A DNA stretch of 64,000 nucleotides from Flavobacterium rivuli WB 3.3-2 = DSM 21788 (GTDB taxonomy: Bacteria; Bacteroidota; Bacteroidia; Flavobacteriales; Flavobacteriaceae), in assembly GCF_000378485.1 (NCBI RefSeq), contig NZ_KB899969.1:1-64000 (forward strand), written 5' to 3'. Shown here piece after piece: positions 24,158 to 31,918 of the stretch (positions are counted from its first letter, which is position 1; each line of letters starts with the position of its first letter). The notes beneath the pieces are model-generated. The model did not search any database, was not told the DNA's origin, and saw nothing but the letters and a program-made list of their open reading frames with translations. A program made the position numbers and the translations under genes.

Positions 24158-24184
24158 AAACCTGCCATTGTGCAGGTTTTTTTA
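24158..24184 (+). terminator. trhO terminator
   Basis: AAACCTGC pairs with GCAGGTTT around a 6-nt loop, followed by a T tract. Confidence 0.75.
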
Positions 24185-24307
24185 TGTTTGAAAATTATAT
24201 AGAAATATAGGTGTTACGAATCTCAATTTTATAGATTTCAATCAAATACTCTATTATGCATCACAATCTTTCAATACATTGTTATAATAGGATGATATAA
24301 AAATGAA

Positions 24308-24334
24308 TTTGATAATTGTAATCGCTTATATTTG
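24308..24334 (+). promoter_or_regulatory. Promoter candidate for the SDR threonine dehydrogenase
   Basis: TTTG (24308-24311) and an exact TATATTTG (24327-24334) are 15 nt apart, slightly closer than usual. The -7 match is good; the -33 assignment is uncertain. Confidence 0.4.
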
Positions 24335-24358
24335 CATCATAAAACACACACTATTACC

Positions 24359-25294
24359 ATGTCTAAAATTCTTATTATTGGTGCATGTGGCCAGATAGGC
24401 ACAGAGCTTACTAAAAAACTACGCAGTATTTATGGCAGCGATGCCGTTGTGGCGGGCGATGTACGTAAAGGCGACCCTGCTTTTGTGGCTTCAGGTCCGT
24501 TTGAAGTGGTTAATGCGCTCGACTATAATCAGGTAGAACACGTAATAGAAAAACATGGTGTAGATGAGGTGTACCTAATGGCGGCATTACTTTCGGCTAC
24601 TGCCGAGAAAAATCCTGCCTTTGCATGGGACCTGAATATGAATTCGCTTTTCCATGTGCTTAACCTTGCCAAAGCCGGTAAGATTAAAAAGATTTTCTGG
24701 CCAAGCAGCATTGCCGTTTTTGGGCCTACTACGCCTAAGCAAAATACACCGCAGTTTACCGTTATGGAACCAAGCACGGTGTACGGAATATCTAAGCAAA
24801 GTGGTGAGCGCTGGGCAGAATACTACCACAATATTTATGGGGTAGATGTGCGCAGCATACGTTACCCCGGCCTTATAAGCTGGAGTACGCCTCCCGGCGG
24901 TGGCACTACAGATTATGCTGTTGATATTTACCACAAAGCCCTGGCAGATGGTAAATATACCTGCTTTTTAAGCGAAGAAACCCGTTTGCCAATGATGTAC
25001 ATGGATGATGCCATTCGCGCTACAATAGAAATTATGCAAGCCCCGGCAGAAGACATAAAGATACGTTCGGCTTATAATTTATCGGCTATGGATTTTACAC
25101 CTGCCGAGATTGCCAATGCTATTAAAAAAGAAATCCCCAACTTTACTATAGACTACGCGCCTGATTTCCGCCAGAAAATTGCGGATAGCTGGCCGCAAAG
25201 TATTGATGATAACAGCGCCCGTACAGACTGGGGCTGGAAGCATGATTTTGACCTGGAAGCAATGACTAAAGATATGCTGGAGCATTTAAGATAG
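24359..25294 (+). CDS. L-threonine 3-dehydrogenase, SDR (GalE-like) type
   Basis: A 311-residue extended short-chain dehydrogenase. NAD-binding GACGQIG is at residues 8-14, the catalytic YxxxK is YGISK, and the preceding Ser is in WPSSIAVFG. The segment YPGLISWSTPPGGGTTDYAVDIYHKAL is the signature of the GalE-like threonine dehydrogenases, which oxidise L-threonine to 2-amino-3-ketobutyrate. Start set at the ATG after CACTATTACC; the TTG at 24332 lies in the promoter element. Monocistronic. Confidence 0.88.
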   Translation: MSKILIIGACGQIGTELTKKLRSIYGSDAVVAGDVRKGDPAFVASGPFEVVNALDYNQVEHVIEKHGVDEVYLMAALLSATAEKNPAFAWDLNMNSLFHVLNLAKAGKIKKIFWPSSIAVFGPTTPKQNTPQFTVMEPSTVYGISKQSGERWAEYYHNIYGVDVRSIRYPGLISWSTPPGGGTTDYAVDIYHKALADGKYTCFLSEETRLPMMYMDDAIRATIEIMQAPAEDIKIRSAYNLSAMDFTPAEIANAIKKEIPNFTIDYAPDFRQKIADSWPQSIDDNSARTDWGWKHDFDLEAMTKDMLEHLR

Positions 25295-25324
25295 TTTTCA
25301 GTCGCAGTCGCAGTTCGCAGCAGT

Positions 25325-25373
25325 AAAAAAAGGGGATAATGTCTATGCTATGCATACATTATCCCCTTTTAAA
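25325..25373. terminator. Long terminator between convergent genes
   Basis: AAAAGGGGATAATGT pairs with ACATTATCCCCTTTT around an 11-nt loop. A flanks on the left and T on the right allow it to work in both directions. Confidence 0.8.
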
Positions 25374-25387
25374 TTTAAATAGAGCTA

Positions 25388-25906
25388 TTACTTTGAGCGT
25401 AGCTTTTCTATAATCGCATCTTCATACTTAGCTTTAGCAGGCAGTACCTCTTTTAAAACTTCGTTTGGTACCGTCATAGAAAGCACATAGTGTTTTATTT
25501 TCCAGTCCTTACCCTGTTTTTTTAAAACGCCACTGCCACGGCAAATTTTCATTTGGGTATCAAGCAGCTCGTCAAACCAGGCCGTTTTTCCGTCCTTATC
25601 AAAAAATACATGGCGTTCCAGTGCTTTAAAGTTCCACGCCTTGCCCTTGTCAAAGTACGGTTTTGCAAAAGCACTAAACTGTTCTTTACTCCAGTTCTCG
25701 GTAGCATCAGTGCCCATGTAATGTCCATCGGCAGCTATCTTATCAAAATAAGCATTATAATCGGCTTTTCCTGCTGCCGCATGCCAATCGTTTAGCAGCG
25801 TGTTTATGGTTGCAGTTTCGTCTTTAGTATTAGTAGCCGACGGTTGGTTTACGTACAATGTTGCCGCTATGGATAAGGCTGAAGTAAGCAGGATTAGTTT
25901 TTTCAT
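25388..25906 (-). CDS. Secreted NTF2-like (SnoaL-like) protein
   Basis: A 172-residue protein with a signal peptide or N-terminal anchor (1-19) and an NTF2-like domain (about 30-150: TINTLLNDWHAAAGKADYNAYFDKIAADGHYMGTDATENWSKEQF, then GKTAWFDELLDTQ, ending with WKIKHYVLSM). The cone-shaped fold binds small ligands, but the ligand or reaction cannot be told. Similar 'calcium/calmodulin-dependent kinase II association-like' proteins are common in Bacteroidota. Confidence 0.85.
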   Translation of the reverse strand: MKKLILLTSALSIAATLYVNQPSATNTKDETATINTLLNDWHAAAGKADYNAYFDKIAADGHYMGTDATENWSKEQFSAFAKPYFDKGKAWNFKALERHVFFDKDGKTAWFDELLDTQMKICRGSGVLKKQGKDWKIKHYVLSMTVPNEVLKEVLPAKAKYEDAIIEKLRSK

Positions 25907-25981
25907 AATATAAGTGTTGACACTAATTTCACAAATTTACACAAAAAAATTCGTGGTAATTATTCAAATTCTTGCCTCTAT

Positions 25982-27331
25982 TTACCCCAGCATTTCATTA
26001 TGTTGCGATAGGTCAAGGCCCTGCTCTTCGGCTTCTTCCGATACCCGTAGCGGAATAAAGAAGTTAGTTACTTTATACAATACTATTGCCCCAAAGAACG
26101 AGAAGGTAGCAACCAGTACCAAAGCTACCATGTGGTGGCCAAAGATATCCCAGCCGCCATGCATAAGGCTTGCGTTTTCGCCTTCTGCAAAAATAGCGGT
26201 AAGTATCATTCCCATAATACCACCCACACCGTGGCAGGCAAAAACATCGAGGGTATCGTCAAAACGTTTCAGGCTCTTCCAGTTTACCATCATGTTGCTT
26301 ACAATCGCAGCAATAAAGCCAAAAAACATGCTTTTAGGCACCGATACAAAACCCGCAGCGGGTGTAATAGCCACAAGCCCTACCACTGCCCCTATACAAG
26401 CCCCAAGTGCCGAAACCTTGCGCCCGTTAATACGGTCAAAAAACACCCACGTAAGCATTGCCGAAGCCGATGCTATGGTTGTTGTAGCAAATGCCATAGC
26501 CGCAGTATGGTTTGCCGCTAATGACGAACCGGCATTGAACCCAAACCACCCAAACCATAACAAACCGGTGCCCAACAGCACAAACGGAATGTTAGTAGGT
26601 ATATATTCTAAATGCTTGCGCTTGCCAATAACAAGTACCCCGGCAATGGCGGCAAACCCGGCGCTCATGTGTACCACGGTACCTCCGGCAAAATCTTTAA
26701 CGTGAAAGTAGCTGCCTAAAAGCCCGTTAGGGTGCCAAACCATGTGGCACAACGGTGCATATATACATATAGAGAACAGGCAAATGAATAACAGGAATGA
26801 TACAAAACGGATACGTTCGGCAAGGGCACCTGTAATAATTGCAGGAGTAATAATTGCAAACTTCATCTGGAAAAGGGCGAACAATATAAACGGAATTGTA
26901 GTTGCCATTTTAGAATTGGGGTGCTCATCTACATAATCAAAAAAAGCAAAGTCGGTAGGGTTGCCTATAAGGCCATAATGTGTACCGTCTATAGTGATAC
27001 CAAGTGGACTGCCAAATGACAGGCTAAAACCAACTGTTACCCACAGCAGGCTGATAACACCAAGGCAGATAAAACTTTTAAGCATGGTGCTTATTACGTT
27101 TTTTCGGCCCACCATACCGCCATAAAAAAAGGCAAGGCCGGGTGTCATGAGCAGCACAAGGCACGAAGCCGTAAGCAGCCAGGCAACATCGGCAGGAACA
27201 ATAGTATCGGTGCTGTTAAAATCAGCATTTGGCGCACTAATTGCGGCGTGATCCCAAAATAAACCTGTTATGGCTACGGCTGCAGTAATTGCAAAAGCTA
27301 CTATCCAGCGTTTTTCAAGTTGTTTTTCCAT
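25982..27331 (-). CDS. amtB: Ammonium transporter (Amt family)
   Basis: A 449-residue inner-membrane protein with about eleven membrane segments. Amt landmarks are seen: the N-terminal ADVAWLLTASCLVLLMTPGLAFFYGGMV, the pore His in the FAGGTVVHMSAGFAAIAG region, and the twin-His partner in CHGVGGIMGMILTAIFA. The C-terminal tail (SEEAEEQGLDLSQHNEMLG) is the usual GlnK-contact region. No glnK/glnB gene is next to it. A pair of 14-bp direct repeats upstream may be regulatory. Confidence 0.96.
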   Translation of the reverse strand: MEKQLEKRWIVAFAITAAVAITGLFWDHAAISAPNADFNSTDTIVPADVAWLLTASCLVLLMTPGLAFFYGGMVGRKNVISTMLKSFICLGVISLLWVTVGFSLSFGSPLGITIDGTHYGLIGNPTDFAFFDYVDEHPNSKMATTIPFILFALFQMKFAIITPAIITGALAERIRFVSFLLFICLFSICIYAPLCHMVWHPNGLLGSYFHVKDFAGGTVVHMSAGFAAIAGVLVIGKRKHLEYIPTNIPFVLLGTGLLWFGWFGFNAGSSLAANHTAAMAFATTTIASASAMLTWVFFDRINGRKVSALGACIGAVVGLVAITPAAGFVSVPKSMFFGFIAAIVSNMMVNWKSLKRFDDTLDVFACHGVGGIMGMILTAIFAEGENASLMHGGWDIFGHHMVALVLVATFSFFGAIVLYKVTNFFIPLRVSEEAEEQGLDLSQHNEMLG

Positions 27332-27644
27332 TATACCCTATAAATTTATGGGGTCAAAAATATAAAAATTAAGTTAAAGAGTTGCAGTAGTGGTAAAATT
27401 TATGGGGTCTAAATTTATAGTTGTATATTATTGGATTTTTAGATTCAGGAATATCACTGACGAATGAATAAAGTTAACGAATTTTTAGTGATATTCAGGC
27501 TAACCATTTAAATTTCAAATTCGTAAGAGAATACATCTGTATTATGCGTGCATAAAAAAGTTAATAACTTAACAAAATGGTTACGTTTTATGTCGATTTT
27601 TTTACAATATTGCACGTAATTATTGCAATCAAATAAATGTAGGT
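27332..27644. promoter_or_regulatory. 313-bp divergent region upstream of amtB with direct and inverted repeats
   Basis: No gene is seen. AAATTTATGGGGTC occurs twice (27342-27355 and 27396-27409), 54 bp apart, with a third partial TAAATTTATAG after it. Further right, AATATCACT (27450-27458) and its reverse complement AGTGATATT (27487-27495) bracket 28 nt and are both flanked by CAGG. The first pair could be an operator for nitrogen control of amtB. Confidence 0.45.
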
Positions 27645-27884
27645 ATGGACGAATTACTAAACACCGTAGAAGCTAATAAACTATTTGAAGCTATTGCCGA
27701 TATTGCCTTTATTGCCGGGCAAAAAGGTTTTGCATCGGGCGACTCCCGCGAAGATATTGCCGAATTTATCCGTTGGGCCCACGAGTTTGAAACCGTGCAC
27801 GAAGACACCAACTGGGACGAAATAGATTACGTTACCGCTATGGAAGCTTTTACATTGAACAAGTTGAGGATTGATTTGCAGTAG
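27645..27884 (+). CDS. Small conserved acidic protein of unknown function
   Basis: A 79-residue acidic, helical protein (LLNTVEANKLFEAIADIAFIAGQKGFASGDSREDIAEFIRWAHEFETVHEDTNW). It has no signal peptide, membrane segment or known domain. The codon usage resembles the core genes around it rather than the AT-rich accessory modules. It is likely real because it keeps a full-length frame and the acidic pattern is coherent. Confidence 0.7.
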   Translation: MDELLNTVEANKLFEAIADIAFIAGQKGFASGDSREDIAEFIRWAHEFETVHEDTNWDEIDYVTAMEAFTLNKLRIDLQ

Positions 27885-27895
27885 GGAAAGATTAA

Positions 27896-28201
27896 TTAAT
27901 CTAATAATATCCTGTCTAATAAGTCTTCAATAGCTAAACCTGAATAAGGCGGCTCTTCTGTTATTTCTATATTTTCAAATTCATGCCATTCATGATCATC
28001 TTCATTTTTCGTATCGAAAAATAAAGATGGCACTCCCCATTTAGTAGTCTCAAAAAATTCTCTGTCAATCAAATTCTTTTTAACTATATCTGTAATTAAA
28101 GCTGTAGATATGTTATTTGGATTTGATAAAATGATATTGCCAAACTGCTTGTAGTTACCTGTGTCTCTGTATAGGTAATTGAATTTTATATTGGTGGGCA
28201 T
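27896..28201 (-). CDS. Small protein of unknown function, divergent from the XRE gene
   Basis: A 101-residue protein beginning MPTNIKFNYLYRDTGNYKQFGNIILSN and ending in an acidic tail (EIEITEEPPYSG, IEDLLDRILLD). The WGVPSLFFDTKNEDDHEWHEFENI segment is coherent and suggests a real conserved family; no function was recognised. It shares a 95-bp intergenic region with the divergent XRE regulator, so it may belong to the same accessory module. It converges on the small gene at 27645, with 11 nt between the stops. Confidence 0.65.
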   Translation of the reverse strand: MPTNIKFNYLYRDTGNYKQFGNIILSNPNNISTALITDIVKKNLIDREFFETTKWGVPSLFFDTKNEDDHEWHEFENIEITEEPPYSGLAIEDLLDRILLD

Positions 28202-28296
28202 GGCTGTTCTTACTTTATATTATATCCATCAAAGATACGAAATACCCTGACTGGACTCCGTTGTTTTATAGTCTGCATTTTTCAACATTTGTTAAT

Positions 28297-28503
28297 ATGG
28301 ATGTAAAGCTAAAATTCGGACTTAAAATAAAAGAGCTAAGAAAGCAAAAAGGCATTTCTCAAGAGAAACTTGCTAACTTGGCTGAGATTGACCGGACATA
28401 CTTACCAACAATAGAAAAAGGTGAACGTAATGTCTCAATTATAGTCATTGAAAAATTAGCCAATGCTTTAGGTGTAACAATTAGAGACTTATTTGATGAA
28501 TAG
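28297..28503 (+). CDS. XRE-family HTH regulator
   Basis: A 68-residue protein that is essentially one HTH_3 domain (FGLKIKELRKQKGISQEKLANLAEIDRTYLPTIEKGERNVSIIVIEKLANALGV). The recognition helix falls at DRTYLPTIEKG. It overlaps the start of the nuclease-helicase gene by 8 nt, as controller proteins do in restriction-modification and defence operons. The start at 28297 is chosen over the in-frame TTG at 28261, because the extra 12 residues do not fit the fold. It probably represses or times expression of the operon. Confidence 0.9.
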   Translation: MDVKLKFGLKIKELRKQKGISQEKLANLAEIDRTYLPTIEKGERNVSIIVIEKLANALGVTIRDLFDE

Positions 28504-30478
28504 GGCTTACTATATTGCTCCGATAATTGACTTTTTCAATGAAGATTCAGATAATATTTACGGAAAAATCTCTGGAAATTTCGATTTAAATAGCCAGTCT
28601 ATTCAGCAATCTAACGCATGGAAAAGTCAGATAAGAATACTTAAAGGTGCTCTTGAGGGTTTTCAAGGAAAGATTTATTTTGAGTTTACCATTCCGCGCA
28701 TGGGCAAGCGTGTTGACAACATCGTTATAATTGATAATTGTATTTTTATAATCGAGTTTAAAATTGGCTCGGCTGTCTACGATAATTACGCCAAAGAACA
28801 AGCTTTTAATTATGGGCTTGATATGAATAACTTTCATGAAGGTAGCCATAATAAAATTATAGTTCCTATTCTCGTAGCCGACATAGCTCCGGAATTTCAT
28901 AATAACTATTATAGAAGTTTCGATAATTTATACGATACTATTAATTCTAATTCGGCCAATTTATCTAAAATTATAAGTGATACATTATCATACTTTAAAG
29001 ATAGTGAAACGATTGATGTAGATTATTGGGAAAACTCAATATACAAACCAACTCCAACTATTATAGAGGCAGCTACGGCGCTTTACAAAAAACATAATGT
29101 AGAAGAAATCTCAAGGAGTGATGCGGGAGCCGAAAATTTATCAGTTACATCAGAATGTATATCTGAGATCATTGATTTTTCAAAAGTCAATAATAGGAAA
29201 TCAATTTGCTTTATAACTGGCGTTCCTGGCGCAGGCAAAACGTTAGCAGGATTAAACATTGCGAATTTGCGAACTAACTACAATGATGAAGAACATGCTG
29301 TGTTTTTATCGGGTAACGGTCCTCTTGTTGATGTTTTAAGAGAAGCATTAGCAAGAGATAAAGTTAAAACAGGTAAAGAAAAGAATCTTACAATTACAAA
29401 ATCTGCTGCATCATCCCAGGTAAAATCATTTATACAAAACATTCATCATTTTAGGGATGCATCAATTAGAGATATGCTAAATCCTCCAATTGAAAAAGTA
29501 ACAATTTTTGATGAAGCACAACGGGCATGGACACAAGAGCAGGCATCTAATTTCATGAAGCGAAATAAAGGAATTCCTGATTTTAATAAATCAGAACCCG
29601 AATTTCTTATAGATGTAATGAACAGACATAAAGATTGGTGTACAATAGTTTGCTTGATTGGTGGCGGTCAGGAAATAAATACGGGTGAGGCAGGATTAGA
29701 AGAGTGGATAAGGCCATTTGGAAAGTCATTTGTTGATTGGAACATTTACTATTCCTCTAAGATAACTGAAGATGCAAATTATATCAGAGACGGAAATACA
29801 CTTACTATATTAGAAAACAGAAATGCTACAAAAAAAGCTGAATTGCATTTATCAGTATCATTACGATCATTCAGGAGTGCTCAACTTTCAAATTTTATTC
29901 AAGAAATTATAAGCAACAACGCTATTCAGGCTTTAGATATTTACAATAAATTTATTAAAAAAGATTATCCAATAGCTATAACGAGAAATTTAGATACTGC
30001 AAGAAATTGGTTAAGAAATAAAGCAAAAGGTACGGAGCGTACAGGTATTGTAGCATCTTCTGGAGCAATACGCTTAAGGCCATTTGGTTTAAATGTCAAA
30101 GCTAAAATAGATGCACCTATCTGGTTTCTTAATGATAAAGACGATATCAGATCTTCCTATTTTCTTGAAGAGGTTGCTACAGAATTTGATATACAAGGAT
30201 TAGAGCTTGACTGGACTTGTGTAGCTTGGGACGGTGATCTTTTCTATGATAATAGCAAATGGAATTATAGAAAATTTAAGGGTACGAAATGGCAAAATAT
30301 TAGTAGTCCTGATATTATAAATTATCTTATAAATTCATACAGAGTGCTGCTAACAAGAGCGAGACAGGGAATGATAATTTACATTCCAGATGGTAACCCG
30401 GAAGATATCACAAGGCCAAATTACATATATGATGGTACCTTTGAGTTTTTTAAGAATATAGGTATTGAAGAAGTTTAA
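28496..30478 (+). CDS. PD-(D/E)xK nuclease-helicase fusion (DUF2075/Schlafen group 3-type)
   Basis: A 660-residue protein with two parts. Residues about 45-110 look like a PD-(D/E)xK nuclease core: Asp74 in KRVDNIVIID and EFK at 87-89. Residues about 225-650 form a DUF2075-type SF1 helicase/ATPase: Walker A GVPGAGKT at 242-249, Walker B FDEAQ at 338-342, the arginine-finger-like SLRSFRS, QGLELDW, and NSYRVLLTRARQGMIIYIP, the motif VI-like end of UvrD/RecD-like enzymes. Together with the overlapping XRE gene it looks like a defence or phage-response module. Nuclease assignment rests on a short motif; the helicase assignment is firm. AT-rich compared with flanking core genes. Confidence 0.85.
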   Translation: MNRAYYIAPIIDFFNEDSDNIYGKISGNFDLNSQSIQQSNAWKSQIRILKGALEGFQGKIYFEFTIPRMGKRVDNIVIIDNCIFIIEFKIGSAVYDNYAKEQAFNYGLDMNNFHEGSHNKIIVPILVADIAPEFHNNYYRSFDNLYDTINSNSANLSKIISDTLSYFKDSETIDVDYWENSIYKPTPTIIEAATALYKKHNVEEISRSDAGAENLSVTSECISEIIDFSKVNNRKSICFITGVPGAGKTLAGLNIANLRTNYNDEEHAVFLSGNGPLVDVLREALARDKVKTGKEKNLTITKSAASSQVKSFIQNIHHFRDASIRDMLNPPIEKVTIFDEAQRAWTQEQASNFMKRNKGIPDFNKSEPEFLIDVMNRHKDWCTIVCLIGGGQEINTGEAGLEEWIRPFGKSFVDWNIYYSSKITEDANYIRDGNTLTILENRNATKKAELHLSVSLRSFRSAQLSNFIQEIISNNAIQALDIYNKFIKKDYPIAITRNLDTARNWLRNKAKGTERTGIVASSGAIRLRPFGLNVKAKIDAPIWFLNDKDDIRSSYFLEEVATEFDIQGLELDWTCVAWDGDLFYDNSKWNYRKFKGTKWQNISSPDIINYLINSYRVLLTRARQGMIIYIPDGNPEDITRPNYIYDGTFEFFKNIGIEEV

Positions 30479-30563
30479 ACAATGAGTCAATCGGCCCGCC
30501 TACTATTGGCCTCATAAAAATTTATATATCAACAAAATTTACTGTAAGAAAACATGGCATAAA

Positions 30564-30593
30564 CAAAAAACGCCAACCTTTCGGTTAGCGTTT
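30564..30593. terminator. Terminator downstream of the nuclease-helicase
   Basis: ACGCCAACC pairs with GGTTAGCGT (one mismatch) around TTTC, with A and T flanks. It serves the minus-strand gene at 30632 or the plus-strand module. Confidence 0.6.
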
Positions 30594-30631
30594 AGCACAA
30601 AAAAACCAGCTCTCGCCGGTTTATAAATATT

Positions 30632-31123
30632 TTAATGTTTGCCTTTTCCGTGACCATTGCCATTTCCTTTGCTCTTGCCGTTGCCTTTATTTGCATTTAC
30701 GTTACCGGGGTGGTGGGTAACACCTTTTTTAGCGAGTCCCGGAGGTACTCCAATATTTTTTTGTGCCGGACCCTTATATCCTTTAGGGTACTTAGCTTTA
30801 TGGGTCTTGTAATATACGTAAGGTGTTGCATCTCTGTAATCAGTAATTACAACCTTGTAACCATTATAAAGGTTATATGTTCTATAGGCAGGCGGCAGCG
30901 CAGTGGCGCGAATCCAGTTTCCGTTATTTACATAAATATACTGAGATGTATTAATATCGTAGTAAGTATCTATGTCGGGCAGGTAGTAATAGCGCACATC
31001 GCTGTATCCGGCAGGTCCCCATGCCGGTGGCGAACCTATGTTAACATTAACAGACACCTGGGCCTGAGACAAGGAAGTACTTATAAAAAGCAACCCCAAA
31101 ATTAAATACTTAAAAGTTTTCAT
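30632..31123 (-). CDS. Secreted protein with Gly/Lys/His-rich tail (paralog 1)
   Basis: A 163-residue secreted protein with a signal peptide (1-21, cut after SQA). The conserved core is VSVNVNIGSPPAW then YYYLPDIDTYYDINTSQYIYVNNGNWIRATALPPAYRTYNLYNGYKVVI. The low-complexity basic tail (about 125-163) is rich in Asn, Gly, Lys and His. About half the core residues are shared with the next gene, so they arose by tandem duplication. No domain name was recognised beyond resemblance to small periplasmic proteins of Bacteroidota. A metal- or surface-binding role for the tail is only a guess. Confidence 0.75.
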   Translation of the reverse strand: MKTFKYLILGLLFISTSLSQAQVSVNVNIGSPPAWGPAGYSDVRYYYLPDIDTYYDINTSQYIYVNNGNWIRATALPPAYRTYNLYNGYKVVITDYRDATPYVYYKTHKAKYPKGYKGPAQKNIGVPPGLAKKGVTHHPGNVNANKGNGKSKGNGNGHGKGKH

Positions 31124-31241
31124 AATAATAATTTTGTTAGTTGTACTGTGTGAAAATCAGTATGAAGTTAAGTTTTAAATTTTATAGTTCTCTAAAAATT
31201 AGTAAGAACTTGCTTAATATGTAAATGAGTGGTTGCTATTT

Positions 31242-31700
31242 TTAATGCCTTCCGTGGTGGCCATGTCCATAACCATGGCCGGGATTGCCATGATGCTTTA
31301 CAGCTTTGTAATGATGCCTTGGGCCAGAAACGTAGGCAACAGGCCTGCCGGTTCTGTAAACGCGTGGGTATCTTTTTACATAAGCAGCATGGTGTATATA
31401 AGGCGCATTGCCATTATAATTAGCCACAACTACTTTAGGGCCCCTAAAGTTATAAGTTCTGTAGGTAGGGGGAAGGGCGCGTGAACGTATCCATCGTTTA
31501 TTGCTTACATACACATACTGGTTAGCACTAACATCATAATACGTAGCAATATCGGGCAGGTAATAGTAGCGGGCGGTAGGGGCGGCTTCGGCAACCCACA
31601 CCGGCGGCGCGCCTATATTTACATTTACAGATACCTGTGCCTGTGCAAGAGCACCCATAAAGAGCGCTAAACCTAAAAGTAATTTTCTGACTGATTTCAT
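31242..31700 (-). CDS. Secreted protein with His/Gly-rich tail (paralog 2)
   Basis: A 152-residue secreted protein (signal peptide 1-21, cut after AQA) with the same core as the neighbour: VSVNVNIGAPPVW, RYYYLPDIATYYDVSANQYVYVSNKRWIRSRALPPTYRTYNFRGPKVVVANYNG. The last 25 residues are very rich in His and Gly (HHYKAVKHHGNPGHGYGHGHHGRH). This composition can bind Ni, Zn or Cu in other proteins; that is untested here. It lies 118 bp upstream of paralog 1 in the same direction. Confidence 0.75.
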   Translation of the reverse strand: MKSVRKLLLGLALFMGALAQAQVSVNVNIGAPPVWVAEAAPTARYYYLPDIATYYDVSANQYVYVSNKRWIRSRALPPTYRTYNFRGPKVVVANYNGNAPYIHHAAYVKRYPRVYRTGRPVAYVSGPRHHYKAVKHHGNPGHGYGHGHHGRH

Positions 31701-31918
31701 GGCCTTTCTGTTTTTAAGGTTATTAAACTTTGTAAAATGTAATTGTAAGTCTTTCTTACACCCTACCTAAAACTGCGCCACTTTTTGGGCAAAGCTCCTG
31801 TTTAAGAAAATTTTAATATTTGTACATAGAAATCCTATTCCACAAACGTTAAACTTCCCTCAATCCCACACCATTAAAAAGAAGGACTGTGTAACTTTAT
31901 AAGTATATATTTCATAAT

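Noticed and set aside
25914..26705. Plus-strand frame of 263 codons opposite amtB
   Set aside because: Antisense to a complete ammonium transporter; low-complexity sequence without motifs.
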